DNA from: Fistularia commersonii
Lineage: Eukaryota > Chordata > Actinopteri > Syngnathiformes > Fistulariidae
Assembly (NCBI GenBank): GCA_037954325.1
Contig: JBBMNZ010000031.1
Span: 2,192,501-2,256,500, forward strand
DNA: 64,000 nt
Direction of reading: 5' to 3'
The notes beneath the pieces were generated by a model. The model was not told the DNA's origin. It did no database searches and worked only from the letters and a program-made list of their open reading frames with translations. A program made the position numbers and the translations under genes. Positions 11,461-23,131 of the stretch are shown here, in pieces (position 1 is the stretch's first letter; every line of letters begins with the position of its first letter).

Positions 11461-11715
11461 AAGCCGATCACATTTCTTTTATAATAATGTCGATTCCGAA
11501 AAAAAAAAGGCAATTGTGCGCTTTCCTGCTCGAGAAAGCGCAATGAAAAACTTGCAAATAAAAATGCAAATGAGTCTAGCGGAACATCTTAATAGCCGCT
11601 TCGCCGGCCGAATTCCGGCGCGGCCTCTAATTGTCTTTGGATTCCATTCTGAGCTGGAAACAATGGTTCGCCTCGGAGCCAGCGGCAACTGATTACCCAT
11701 CAGCAGGTCACCTTC
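11461..11715. other. Non-repetitive CpG-containing block (candidate conserved element)
   Basis: Balanced composition with several CpGs (GCCGGCCGAATTCCGGCGCGGCC region near 11600) inside AT-rich flanks. A 20-nt imperfect palindrome surrounds CCGGCCGAATTCCGGC. No credible exon. It may be a conserved non-coding element; conservation is untested. Confidence 0.35.
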
Positions 11716-12640
11716 CAGTGGAAACAGATAAAAATAAAAAAATAAAAAATTGAAAAAAGCCATTACTGCATGTGTGTGTTCCACAGGAAAGGCAGGACAA
11801 CCCTTACATAAGGTGTTCCTTCCCTCCATCTCCCCACATGCAGGTCAAATTGATCTAATAAATCAAAACTAAAAGGAATGAAGTTTTTTTTCCTTTTTTT
11901 TTTCCACCGGGCTTTTGTCCGATTTATTTAGCCATATGGAGTGAGATAAGGCAGCCATAAGTCTGGTTATCTCTCCTGAGCCACTCAATTTGATGCCAAT
12001 GAAAGAGGAGAGAGTGAGATGACCGCAGGAAGAGCTCAGGTCGGCTCGTCCACTTCCTGCCTTTGTCCATTGTCTTGCGCACTTTTTTATTTCCATCTGC
12101 CACTTCCAACCGTGTCTCCCAACCAACCCCCTTTCTCGCAATAAAAGGGATTTTTAATCATCTTTATATTTACTGTTTTGGGAAACTTTTGAGACAGACA
12201 TAAGTAAGAAAGTAAATACTTGACAAGCATACATAAAAATTACGCACCACTTAGACGGAGCAGAAGGAAGGGCCACGGTTTGATTGATTTGTGTGAACCC
12301 CGTGGCTGCACAGAGGTTCCTCAGAGATTTTCCTGACAAGTGGATTAATGAGTGAAAGGCTACATACCTCTACATGACAATGATGGTTGCATGTTTCTAT
12401 TTGCAGGGGTGAATGTTGTTCCAAATTCTTTCAGGAACCTTTACCAAAACCTTCATTTGTCTCTCTTACTTCATGCATTTTTAAATAGCAAAGTAAATCC
12501 CAACCCCAATACTAATAACATTTCAATATTTTACTGTAGGCAACCAAAAGGTCTATGGAGTAGGCAAGAATTAACACTTCGCAGTATGGTAAACTTTTTC
12601 ATAATATCACAAGAAATGTGGAATTTTGGTGGATGATGTC
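11716..12640. other. Intergenic DNA, partly non-repetitive
   Basis: 11940-12130 is balanced, unique-looking sequence containing GGTTATCTCTCC and CACTTCCTGCC motifs; the rest is AT-rich. No gene or transposon recognised. Confidence 0.5.
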
Positions 12641-14440
12641 TGCGGATCGGTTGTGGAAAACTTCCCAGTGCATTAAATCACACCCACCAGTCCCCATGGT
12701 TCAAGGAAGGGTAGCAGGGCAAGAGACTTGGGGAAAAGAGGCAAATGCCCGGTTCGGTATGGACTAAAATGCAGCTCAGTTCACAAACAATCTGCCATGA
12801 GTTAATAGGGATAGACAAATTTGTTTCCAAGACTGCATATTACTAGTGGATCTAATTTCAAACTCTGAGTGCGGTCATGACTAGTTCTGAATTACATACC
12901 CATCTACTTCGTATTGCATACTGCCATTGAATCTTTTAGCAGTACACAATGCTGGATCGGCTTACTGCAAGCGGTCTGCTTCTCAGATCCATGTGGACAC
13001 AAGAGGCTTGAGAGGGTTGAGAAAATTTGACCGGGGCTAACAGTTCCGGCCAGGTTCCAGCAGCACGCAAAGAGCTAGTCAATGCTTTTTGGCGTCAGGT
13101 TCCAAGCCCAATGGTGTCTGTACCAGAGGGGTAATATTGGGCAATAGCATCCAAAAAAACTCTAAGGGGACAGAACAAGGAGGAGAGGTTGGGAAGCACC
13201 AGAAATTAAAACAAAACTCAAGGAAGGGTTCGTTCGTGGTCAGACGGAAGAGGTATGGCATCCATTAATCGAGGAGGGGAGCACAGACGCAACCAGGAGG
13301 CCAGGCAATCACAGGCAATCAAGACTCAAAGCTGGAGTAGGGGGTGCCTGATTGGACACAGGAGGCCAGGCAGGAGACAAGACATGTAGACCCGGGGCAC
13401 AACTCAGGAATGAGTACAGAAACGAGAAAGCTCGAGAGTTAGGAGAGACGGTGGTTGGGACACAAAGTGTGGAAAGGGAAGCATGAGGACCCCATAGAGA
13501 TGACCCGACAACCAGTGCAGACAGAGGCTATCCATTTTAAAGCTTCACTGATTGTCGGTATTGGGCAGCAGCCACACTTCTCCTAACCAACAGCAGCCAC
13601 GAGCTGAATCACAACAGCTCTGTATGGCTTTTGAATGAGCGATTGAATGGTTGTATAGCTCTATATGACATGCAGATGGTTGGCAGGAGTACCTATGACT
13701 CCGTTGGAAGCAAGGTTGGTTTGGGGTTATGGTGAGTCTTCAACTCCACATGGTTCCTGCAGGAAACATACCTCCTGTTGCATGTCTAAGAGGACAGGCT
13801 CATAGGCTGGTCTGCCCAGCCAGCTCATCAGCCAGGTCAAAACTTCACAAAATTCAATTAGGACGCCCTGCCAGGACTACCTGGATTATCAAATGGGTGA
13901 CAATGGGGTTAGTGATAGGCGTTATGACGAATCTGTCATTCCCACCGCCAAGAGATGGGGACAGTGGTGAAATGGAAAATCTCTCAAGATTGAGGCACTT
14001 GACTCTCTCGAAAGTCGAGGATGCTCTTGACCGTGAGTCAGGGTCTTTGTCGTTTGTTTCAGGTCCACTGAGCGTGTGCAAGAACACGAGGTTGCCTTTG
14101 AGTAACAGCTATGGTTACTCATGCCTTCACCTGCCACTCAGATGCCCTATGTGCTGTCCGTCCTCTGGCCAACTGAGATCTAGTGGATGGTGACAGGCAG
14201 CGGGGTTGCATATCAATTATATTCGAACATGGTTGAGCCCTTTATGGGATGATACACATAAGTAACCGTCATTGTTTTGCACCATGATGGCACCGGACGG
14301 GCCAGTCATAATCCGGAATGGCCTGAAAGAAGGCCCAAACGTAGCCCCACCTTGGCGAACCTTGCCTCTTGCCAAATTATGGCTGAGTAATCTCCAGCTT
14401 CCCTGGGGATGACTGTTATGGATAACGAATAAATTAATAA
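12641..14440. other. Unassigned, possibly decayed interspersed repeat
   Basis: Purine-rich sequence (13000-13520, rich in AGGAGGCCAGGCA-like words) followed by an open frame at 13729-14193 of 154 codons that matches no family I know. Composition is unlike the AT-rich flanks. It could be untranslated or gag-side sequence of a degraded LTR element, but there is no domain to prove it. 13634-13680 carries one copy of the GAATGGTTG...CTCTATATG module of the SINE-like family. Confidence 0.3.
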
Positions 14441-15060
14441 TTAATTAATTTACACCATGGGTCTTCAATTATGTGATAATCTGTAAAAAGTTTCAGATCC
14501 AAAATAGTGACAGAAGTAAACTAATACCAAGGAATATTTCAATTGGATTCAAACTATAGCAAACATATCAATATCTGAATAATCTTTAGAGCATGATTCT
14601 TATTGCAACAAAAAATTAAAAAGTTAATAATAACTGATGATTTATCAGTTATGTAGGGTAATAATGATGCTTTCAATTGTGTTTGCTATTTAAAATTTAA
14701 AGGTAGTTTTACCAGTTAAAACTGAGTAGTGAGTTCAACCAAACATAAATGGAGAGAACGTCCAGACTGAAATTGAATCTAAGGACCTTATGTGACTCCC
14801 AAGCATAATTTATACGTATGATAAAATGTAAAAACTTGCAGTTATTACCACTGAAGCCAACTTCCCTCTGAAACATCAGAAAGACTCATAGATAATGTAA
14901 ATGAAAATCAGTGGTTACCTATAATGTTGCCGTGCTGTTCTTGTTTTCCCCCATTTTTCACACAGATGAGCGCACCTCCAGTCGGAAATTAAATATGCAG
15001 CGCCGTGAAAACACAAAGTTCAAAATGAGGCCGACGCAGTTCAGCAGTTAGAAAAAAAAA
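14441..15060. other. AT-rich intergenic DNA
   Basis: No repeat array, domain or RNA gene recognised. Confidence 0.65.
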
Positions 15061-15480
15061 ATAAAACACCCGAGAACAACTTCATACAACACAAATCCCC
15101 GCATCCTGCCAGTCTAAGCTGGAGATGAACTTTCTGGGGGGAGGGAGCGACAGAGTCGGATCTGCCATTTATCGTCTTCAAAGAGGAGACACAATCCGGT
15201 AGATGTGTCTGGATGATACGACGCACGATATCACTACAACCCTGATTACGACTAAAGTTTTCCGCATGACATGTTCTCAACTTAAAGTCAGCATGCGGAT
15301 TCCACCATCTTTGGCGGCTATTGATCCTGTCAGTCTGTTTCCCGAGAACAGAGTGGGAAAGACGGCAAAGGCGTGAGATGACTTTTTCGTGTTTTTCCTG
15401 ATAAGATGCTGCTTCAGTCGGGTTCTTATCCTGCTTATCGTGACAATTGTTGTTGTTTATGACTATCACTCACAATGAAG
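15061..15480. other. Non-repetitive block (candidate conserved element)
   Basis: A stretch of mixed composition with CpGs. The longest minus-strand frame (15469-15041) shows no known domain, so I do not call it coding. It stands out from AT-rich neighbours. Confidence 0.3.
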
Positions 15481-15736
15481 GCATCCCCCTGCATTGCCAA
15501 AATCCGTTAAAGGGAAATAATTAATATGACTGACAGTTATGTAGTGATTTATTGTTTTTTTTTTTCTTCCTGCTCAGCAAGGAAGACAAAATGACGCTTA
15601 ATTGTTGTTCCTATGTAACATTCGTGACAAGCTAATAGGGTGATTCTGCCCTACCCTCTTTTAGAAAAAAAAATAAAAGCTGAAATAAGTAAAAATGAAA
15701 TACAAAAACCTAAATTTTAAAATCTAATCCATCCAA

Positions 15737-15920
15737 ACACTGGCACAGTGGTTAGCACTTCTGCCTCAGAGCACAAATAACTCTATTCATTATTTGTCTC
15801 AATAGATGGCCCCACAATCAAATTGCGAGCATGAGTAACCCGCCCCTCATCCAATGAAAGCTGGAATAGGCTGCGACCCTAAGTGTAGGAGGAGTGGTAG
15901 ATAATGGATGGAAGGAGGGA
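15737..15920 (+). mobile_element. SINE-like element, internally deleted copy
   Basis: The head has a tRNA-like promoter word order (TGGCACAGTGGTTAGCAC, 15740-15758). The middle is TATTTGTCTCAATAGATGG and the tail is GCTGGAATAGGCTGCGACCC followed by TGGATGGAAGG. This is the common teleost repeat whose consensus contains a tRNA-like head, a middle of the type TGGTTGTTTGTCTATATG, and a GGAT-rich 3' end. The block containing TCCCACAGTCCAAAAAC is missing here. Other copies or parts lie at 38.0, 41.8-43.2, 45.8, 48.3, 52.5 and 57.7 kb. Confidence 0.7.
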
Positions 15921-16011
15921 TTTTAAATTTTAAATTTTAAATTTTAAATTTTAAATTTTAAATTTTAAATTTTAAATTTTAAATTTTAAATTTTAAATTT
16001 TAAATTTTTTA
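15921..16011. repeat. (TTTTAAA)n heptanucleotide array
   Basis: About 13 units of TTTTAAA beginning exactly at the 3' end of the SINE-like element. The unit is nearly self-complementary (TTTAAA core), so the array can form many alternative hairpins. Confidence 0.97.
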
Positions 16012-16034
16012 ACATTTAAAATTTAAATGAAAAA

Positions 16035-16188
16035 AAAACTCAATTACTACAGATCACGATGTCATCTAGAAACATTGTGGTCCATGGAGATTCCTGTCTA
16101 ACCTCATCTGTCAGCCTGTCCATCACCACTGCAAACAAGAAGGGGCTCAGAGCTGATCCCTGATGGAGTCCCACCTCAAATTCAAGAT
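16035..16188 (-). pseudogene. RTE-like LINE reverse transcriptase fragment
   Basis: The minus strand translates to GLHQGSALSPFLFAVVMDRL-type sequence, with S in part degraded, followed by ESPWTTMFLDDIVI. This is the RT palm region of the same LINE family seen elsewhere in the window. The catalytic box normally read as FADD is FLDD here, and the fragment is only about 150 bp, so it is dead. Confidence 0.8.
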
Positions 16189-16284
16189 ATAGAGGTTAAA
16201 TGTAAAATAAGCACAAGTAAAGGAATTGATAAGGATTTGTTCATTTACATGGAAATCAGAGTGGAGAGGTATTGCAATTTGACC

Positions 16285-16510
16285 CCAACGGAACATGGTG
16301 GCACAGAGTTAAGCGTTCCTGCCCCACAGAAAAGGTGGTGCCCTCGGACCCTTTCAATATATGGTGAATCATCTCCCCTTACCAATTCACACACTCACAC
16401 TGACAGCGGCTCTGCATCGCATCTCACACGCCTACTGGGGCAACTTGGGGTTTAACATCTTGCCCCAAGACTTGAGTGGCCAGGTATCAAAACGCTGATC
16501 TTCAAACTGG
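16285..16510 (+). mobile_element. Second SINE-like repeat family, fragment
   Basis: Begins with a tRNA-like head (ATGGTGGCACAGAGTTAAGC) and continues with ACTGACAGCGGCT, GGGGCAACTTGGGGTTTAAC and TCTTGCCCCAAGAC, word combinations I recognise from dispersed teleost repeats that end in database-type GGTATCGAACC sequence. Not coding. Family name unknown to me. Confidence 0.5.
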
Positions 16511-19500
16511 AGGGTCAACCATGGCATTCGTCTTGTGGGGGGGATTCGTAGAGTGAATATTACTGTTCCTCAATTGCCATATGAAAAAGAGTAGGCGTAT
16601 GGATCTTCGCGACTTTCACAGCAAAGAATCTGGTGGGTCAGACTGGATTGTCATTACTTTCCAAATTTAGCGTAAAAAAAAGATCTGAAATGGTTTTCAT
16701 GGACATGACGTGTGAATTTTCAAGCCTTTAAATTCCCAAGAGCTCAGAGTGATTAACCATTTAGGACCCTGCTGGACATACAAGTTCGATCTATTGAGCC
16801 TCCATCAAGATAGTGCTTCCCTCCAGGACTTCAGAGAGCAGCTGCTAATGTCTTAAAGCACCTTCCAATGGAGTTGGAATACGATGCCTTTGCATAAACT
16901 GTATAAAAGTCTGGCTTCATAAAAAAATGATATCTCATCATAACACAACCAAGATACAAATGTGGGTGTTTTCATGATAAAAGAATGAGCCAATTCCTTT
17001 TTTTTTCCATGGTACTGGATTTTGCCTCTATGTAATAACAATTACCCCATCCCTAAGGTTACCACCTAGCATATAATCTCCAGCAAGAGTTAAAGAGGCG
17101 GAGGGGGGAGGGGGGAGGGGGTTGAATGAATAAAAAAAGCTAGTTGAATAATGTGTCTGAACACTTTGCTTTCGGACCTATTATTCACTCACCGTATGCA
17201 AGTCCACCAAATGTACACTGACTCTACTTTTGTCAAGAAGAATCAATTGCTCTGGCAGGCGTTGGTGCTCAATCGCCTGAAGAAAGTGGCTGTTAATTTG
17301 CAGCACTTTTCGCAGATATTTAGCTATACAATTCTTCTTAACCTTTGCAGTTGAATGAGTGACTGGATGAATTTGAAATCTATCATTAATCACTTCACAG
17401 GGGATAAATTATGTAATTGACTGAATAAAAACTTTTCTGAAAGCATTGGTAATGTGTGTATTAGTCGTATACAGTATTATGTATTGGACAAAAACATAAA
17501 GAAATACATGGAGACATGCACACATACATACATAAAAAAACAATACATATACAGTACAAATAAACAACATAATTCCATGTTTATAACCATATAATCTCTT
17601 TGTACAGTTCTATGACACAGAATGGACCTTCAGCTGTGTATGGCTGACTCTGTTATGCCAGTACTGAGATCCTTCAATTGGATTTTGCTGTTTATGCAAA
17701 TGCATTTACAAGTGAATTTAAATATAATACACATTATCGGAAAATACTTCAGTTGGCCATATCCACGCTTACTGACAGAACTCGTTGTATAATTTCAAAT
17801 TATTTCCTTATTATGCTTGCAAATCCTCTTCTTACATCGTGATCAGCGATACCACAACACTGAAGGGATGATATCCAGTTTTTCCCCATCCAGTTGTGTC
17901 TTTGGGTTTCTGAACTCCACGAGGACTGCAAGGTTTGTCCAGTTTTCTAAAATTAATGATTCCATAACATTTCTTATATTGAATGGATTAAAATTAAAGA
18001 GATGGGGAGACGAGACGCCATCTGACAGCATGTCACAACATTTTCACTCATCAAGCGGTTGGCACATCCTAAAGGTGTGGATCTGCAAACAAACACAAAC
18101 CTAATTATTTTGCTGTGAGTCGGAACAACACAAAAAAAAAAAAAAAAAAAAAAACACAAACGAAAACAAAAGCACACCAAGCAAACATGAACAAAGCTTT
18201 TGTGACAACGTACTCATCTGCTCTCCAATTTGCTGAAAATTAGCTTGAAATTAGTTTCAACTTCGAGAACACGATACGTCAGAATAATGGAACAAGACTT
18301 AATACATTTATGGGGAATGGCAATACTGCGACGGAATGCTGTAGCTCGTGAAGTTGTAAAATAAGGACGTCCTGTAGAAGTTCTTATTATCCATCCTGGA
18401 GGAAACCAGAGCAGACACAGGGTTTGATGGATGCAAAAGCTACATAGAACGGCCATGTCAGAATTGAACCACCTTGTTGCGGTGAAGCTTACCAGCCAGC
18501 CACTGTGCCATGGTACGCCCAATCGCAGTTGATCATCAATTGCTTGGGCGCCTTTTATTGTACATATTGATCTGTGATCTTGAAATTTGTCTTGCAAGGG
18601 CTTTCTTTGAATCACGTTTGGTTGGATGTACTTGACAGTAGCTAGCGGGGGGGATGGGAGCTTCTTGGCTACATGCAAGAAACTTTTATTTGGTGCAACG
18701 TATGAAGGTACAAGTGATGGTTCTCATCAACTCATCACTATCCTCGTTTAGGGCAAATCACCCAGCTTCTTTTTTTCACCTTAATTTTGACATGTTGCTT
18801 AGCTTCAAAAGACTTAATAACCCAACTCCCTCCAAATTGCAATTCCAGCTATATCCCAGGTAACAAACATCAGAATGGGAGCTGATTCACAATGGCTAGG
18901 AAGTTGGCATGGATGTTGTTGAGTTTGTTTTCAGAATATGTCAGTGTTTTCTACCCGCAAGTGCAATCAACCATGCCCAATGATGAGCATAACACAAAGG
19001 TAAATGATAACATTTTGCAACACAGTATGATGCGGGACTGGGGTGCCAAATCAAACGCGAAGGTAATGTTGGTAAATCACATGCCAATCAAGGTCTGTCA
19101 TCCATCCTCCCCACAGCACTTGTCACTTGATTGAAATACAGCAGTCCTTTGCTAATTCACAGTTTGTATCATGGTACAATTTTATATCGCAAATTTTCGC
19201 AGTACATTGGTTTTTGTGGTAAAAATGTTTTGTAACATCCGATCAGACAAGGGACTATCGTACAGGGCAGCCATCTTAGTATTTTCTGACACACAAGCCT
19301 CCACGCATGTGTAGTTAACCATGCAAAACCAACTGCAAGTTCTAGCGAATAAACGTCACCTTTCAAATGATTTCTTCTAAAGAAAAGATAAAACATGAGT
19401 GCCAAATAATATAAGAAACCAAAAATTTACTACTTCCATGTGCAATGGGAGGAATACCTTTGTTTTTTCCACAATATGACATTCAAAGCACATTTCCTAA

Positions 19501-19990
19501 ATCTGTTCTACTTTCGGACTGTTCATAAAAGGTACAACACAAATTTCCCTCCAAAAAGCAAGTTGAGAAGGAGACAGGTGAAGGAACCAAAATCACAGTT
19601 GTCCAGACAGTGGCTATTTTACATGAAGGCTGATTTCAAAAGGTTAAGAAAGGCTACCAGCAGCTCCTGTCCCTTCTGTCCGGACAATCCCGTTGACTGG
19701 GTAAGTCATCACAGTAAGGTAACTACTATGTGTCTGTTGTGTGTCTGAACCAATAAGAGTTCATACATTATGCAATGTACAATTTACTCAGTAGATATAT
19801 AACTAAATTGAATTCAGCCTTTTTATCGTACGTACATCATTTTCGGGTGGATGTTTGAAAAGATGTAGGAAAAAAACTTTGTTGTTGTTGTTGTAAAAGG
19901 ATTTGTTTCGTCTCACTGATGGAAAAACGGCGGTTTAGTATTTTAATCAAAGTGGCACCTGTATTGGCTCTGTGTAGAGAAAAAAAAGCA
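16511..19990. other. Long intergenic stretch, mostly AT-rich
   Basis: Contains a G-rich run (17097-17122: GGGGGG tracts), a poly-A run (18128-18152) and otherwise mixed-composition DNA. At 19440-19709 an open frame ends in CPFCPDNPVDW directly before a consensus donor (GGGTAAGT); I list that as a finding rather than a gene. No family recognised. Confidence 0.55.
18128..18154. repeat. Poly-A tract
   Basis: About 24 consecutive A residues. No LINE or SINE body is recognised next to it. Confidence 0.9.
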
Positions 19991-20034
19991 ATAGCTCCCT
20001 AAAGCTGCTCGGAGCAGCTCTCCACCCCTCATTC

Positions 20035-20965
20035 CTCACTCTCTGAGATCCTGTTTAATAATCTAGCCCGAAACTCTGCCGCTGCCTCTGCTAGACACTT
20101 CCACACCTCCACAGGTATATCATCAGGACCAGCTGCCTTTCAATACTTCATTCTCTTCAATGCTTTCTTAACTTCACTTTTACTGATCTCTGCTACTTTG
20201 TGGTCCCCGATAGTCCCCGATAGTCACCAATTCTACCTTTCCCTCTCTTTCACTTTTCCTCATTCATCAGCTCTTCAAAGTGCTCTTACCATCGTCCCAT
20301 CATTCTTCAAGCATCTGTCAATACATTTCCCTATCTATCCTTCGTCATCCGGGCCTGCTCTACATCCTTTCCATCTCTATCTCACTGTTTCGCCAACCTG
20401 TATAGATCATTCTCTCCCTCCTGACTTTCCAACCGAGCATACAAGTTATCATACGCCCTTTGTTTTGCCTTTGCTGCCTCTTTCTTTACCAAATGCTGTA
20501 TCTCCCTGTACTCCTGTTGATTTTCTTCAGCCCCCCTCAGTGCTCCACTTCTTTGCTAACCGCTTTCTCTGCACATACCCCTGCACTTCCTCATTCCACC
20601 ACAAAGTCTTCTTATCTACTTTCCTTCCTTCTTTTTCCTTCCAGATGATACACCAAGTACTCTTCTACCTGTTGTTCACTAGCTGTTGTTGTCCAATCAT
20701 CTGGAAGCTCACCCTGACCACCCAGGGCCTTTCTCAACTCCTCCCTGAAAACCATACAACATTCTTCCCTTTTCAGTTGCCTTTGTCCTCTAGCTCTTTC
20801 TCGTCACTAGTCATCCTACAAACTTCCATCTTATGCTGTCTGGCTACACTCTCACCTATAAGATTACCTATGAGATTACTGACGCAACCCTCTGCATTTA
20901 TTCGGATTTGGGACTGGCTCAGGGGGACACAGGCCCGTGCCGCCCTGAGGCTGCATTATGTACCT
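20035..20965 (-). mobile_element. RTE-like LINE copy with internal deletion
   Basis: Minus-strand copy. 20949-20870 is the 5' end (hairpin, then CGAATAAATGCAGAGGGTTGCG), which is joined near 20870 to post-endonuclease sequence (VARQHK-type, then FREELRKALGGQGELPDDW). It continues through the linker (AKKWST..., KQRAYDNLYARL) to the start of the RT (RLFNRISESE) near 20045. The endonuclease domain is deleted and several frames are broken. The left end is a sharp loss of similarity near 20035 rather than a 3' tail. Confidence 0.8.
20918..20949. repeat. 5'-terminal hairpin of the RTE-like LINE
   Basis: CTCAGGGGGACAC pairs with GTGCCGCCCTGAG across a 6-nt loop. It matches the hairpins at 1120-1181 and 28873-28928 in position within the element. 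Confidence 0.7.
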
Positions 20966-21285
20966 GAAGCGCTACACTCAGAAATAAAGAAGAGGAAGAT
21001 GAGGACAACATGATGAGTAAAGTTGCCACAGCATCCACGTTCTCTGTGACTGGAATAGTAGCCATTGACTGTCAAATGGCTTGAACTGTTTTAATTTTCT
21101 CTCTGCACTGCCACTGTCTTTAGCTACCTTCATACTTTTTGGGCAAGATTGGTCATGTTGTACCGCAAGCCCTGGAAAACCTTTCGTGACATTACACGTC
21201 AGAAAAGCTTGAGCCTCTTTATCGGCCCATTCTCACTGCAATACACAAGAAAATCTCTGACCATTGACCACCATAGTTTTTTTTA
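20966..21285. other. Intergenic DNA, no feature recognised
   Basis: Mixed-composition sequence. An A/G-rich run (20985-21010) directly follows the LINE 5' end. Confidence 0.6.
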
Positions 21286-21405
21286 AAAATGGTGCACATT
21301 CTGCAAGAAGTATCTGGAAGTGGGCATGGCTTATGAGTTCTACCAATCACCATCCAGCTACGTTATATAAGTTCCTACGGAATAATCGGAGTAGGATTTG
21401 AAATT
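21286..21405 (+). repeat. Dispersed repeat shared with 39.07-39.19 kb
   Basis: Contains CTGCAAGAAGTATCTGG, then GGGCATGGCTTATGAGTTC and CCAATCACCA. The reverse complement of 39075-39165 has the same words in the same order. Non-coding; probably part of an old DNA transposon. Confidence 0.7.
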
Positions 21406-21859
21406 ATTCTGGGGGGCCGAGGTCCAATCTCCTTGGCTCCAAATCTGATATGCAAGTCTGAAGTACTAACTACATGTAGAATTGCCAACTCTTAGAATGG
21501 GTTGTATCGTTAGTTGTATTGTCGTAAACCTTTTTGCATTTGGGATTCAGTTTTCTTTAGGACTACTTCACTCTGTGTTTAAACTTATGGGAAGGTATGA
21601 TGATAAAAGAAAAAACAATAAAATAAGCTTAGACGGTTAGGACGAGAGGTCAAATTATATATTCTATTAAAACAGCATTTATTGTTAACATTTATCGTTT
21701 TGTATAAATTAAAATCGATTTAATGATGACAATGTGCCCATGAGGCTAGCAAAAAAATAACTAAATAAAATAAAAAAAAAAAAAAAACATAAAAAGAGTT
21801 GATCAGAAATACCATACATACCAAATACCAATATCAATGTCAATATCAAGATCAACATC
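21406..21859. other. AT-rich intergenic DNA
   Basis: Includes a poly-A run (21770-21787) and an impure CAATAT/CAACAT repeat (21820-21860). No gene seen. Confidence 0.7.
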
Positions 21860-21920
21860 AATTTTCTTTTTCTATTGAGTCTCCTTTGCGCAAATAAAAA
21901 CTCAATAGAAAAAGAAAATT
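21860..21920. repeat. Perfect 21-bp inverted repeat (hairpin)
   Basis: 21860-21880 and 21900-21920 are exact reverse complements (arm core TTTTCTTTTTCTATTGAG), separated by a 19-nt loop. The arms are A/T-rich with a purine/pyrimidine bias. No transposon TIR or coding context is visible. Confidence 0.95.
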
Positions 21921-21977
21921 TAGGTAAACAGGAATAATCCTCTTGGATATATTGTGAAATTTCCTAATATTTGTGTC

Positions 21978-22032
21978 TGTGTGTGTGTGTGTGTATTTGT
22001 GTGTGTATGTGTGTTTGTGTGTGTGTTTGTGA
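21978..22032. repeat. (GT)n-rich tract
   Basis: Interrupted TG repeat. Confidence 0.9.
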
Positions 22033-22179
22033 AGCGTTATGTTTGCTGACAAACTTCTACAGCATCCAGGAGACAGAGTTATTGTTGTGAATAAGGCTAA
22101 GGTCATCCATCTGTCCTAATACGAATCCAACTAAGAACCATTTCAGAGCCCATCAGCGGGATGGATAGGAACAGTTTGC

Positions 22180-22180
<1 letters not shown>

Positions 22181-22241
<61 letters not shown>
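22181..22241. repeat. (TG)30 microsatellite
   Basis: About 30 uninterrupted TG units followed by a GGGA-rich stretch. Confidence 0.97.
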
Positions 22242-22243
<2 letters not shown>

Positions 22244-22560
22244 GGGAGGGAGGGAGCGTGCGAGTGGGCCCGGTGGAGTGATAACAAGCGTGGCCTGGTG
22301 TCAGGGTTTGTGTATGTGTGAGTCGGTGGAAAAGCAGAGCTGACAGGGGGAAAGACGCGTTGATAGCCTCCCCGGCCTAAACTCCTCTGCTTTACGTCAG
22401 CCTGCGAATGGACGCGGTGACAGGACCTGTCCGGAGACTCCCTACCTGTCCCGGCTGGAAAGACATACTCTAATACACCATTCACACCTTCCTCTGAGCT
22501 GCTTTCACCAATCAGAGTCAGGAATAACAAGGGGACAAAGTTTGGAGGAAACATCTCGGT
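22242..22560. other. Non-repetitive GC-richer block (candidate conserved element)
   Basis: Balanced composition, CpGs, and short inverted CCAAT (ACCAATCAGAG at about 22508). No exon recognised. Confidence 0.35.
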
Positions 22561-23131
22561 TAAATTTGTCCAGTTTTGCGTCGCATCACAAGTTTTTTTT
22601 TTTCATTCTTTTTTCTGGCCCTTTCAACAAAGCATGTACGCACATGCACAATGACTTTATTATCAATAGGAAATAAAACAAGAAAGTGTTCATTTTCATG
22701 GGCTATGTCAAATGAAGAAAGTCAGTCAAAATGTGCTCAGCTTTAATTACCTTTATTGGTTGCCTTTGACCAAAATTTAAACATAATTCAAATAAGAAAA
22801 AACAGGCTTTTGGGTGCAGGAAAACATACAAAAATACAGTTGCCTACTGATTTTCTACTGATTAAGTGTACTATCCATAGAGATACTTAAGTAAGTATAT
22901 TACAATTTAACTTTCATGTTTCGGAGGGATCAAACATTTCAATTTTATGACATTTACAAGCTAATTTCTAACAAAAGACATTGATTAAAAGTTGGATGCA
23001 CCTTTAACATTTTTTTTTTTTTTTCTTGTTTGTTTTGATATACAAGTGTTTTCTAAGAAAAAAGAAACACGGACATCTGCTGCCCAGTTCGGGATGGGTG
23101 CCGGACCAGAAACAACAGAGACTGAAGAGGT
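22561..23131. other. AT-rich intergenic DNA
   Basis: Includes poly-T runs (22592-22601, 23011-23024). No gene recognised. Confidence 0.65.

Noticed and set aside
13729..14193. 154-codon plus-strand frame
   Set aside because: No recognised domain, no splice or promoter context; kept only as part of an unassigned segment.
20198..21013. 271-codon plus-strand frame, longest in the window
   Set aside because: It is the antisense of the RTE-like LINE copy on the minus strand.
22153..22554. 133-codon minus-strand frame over a (TG)n array
   Set aside because: Half of it is a Thr-His repeat encoded by the microsatellite; the rest has no family.
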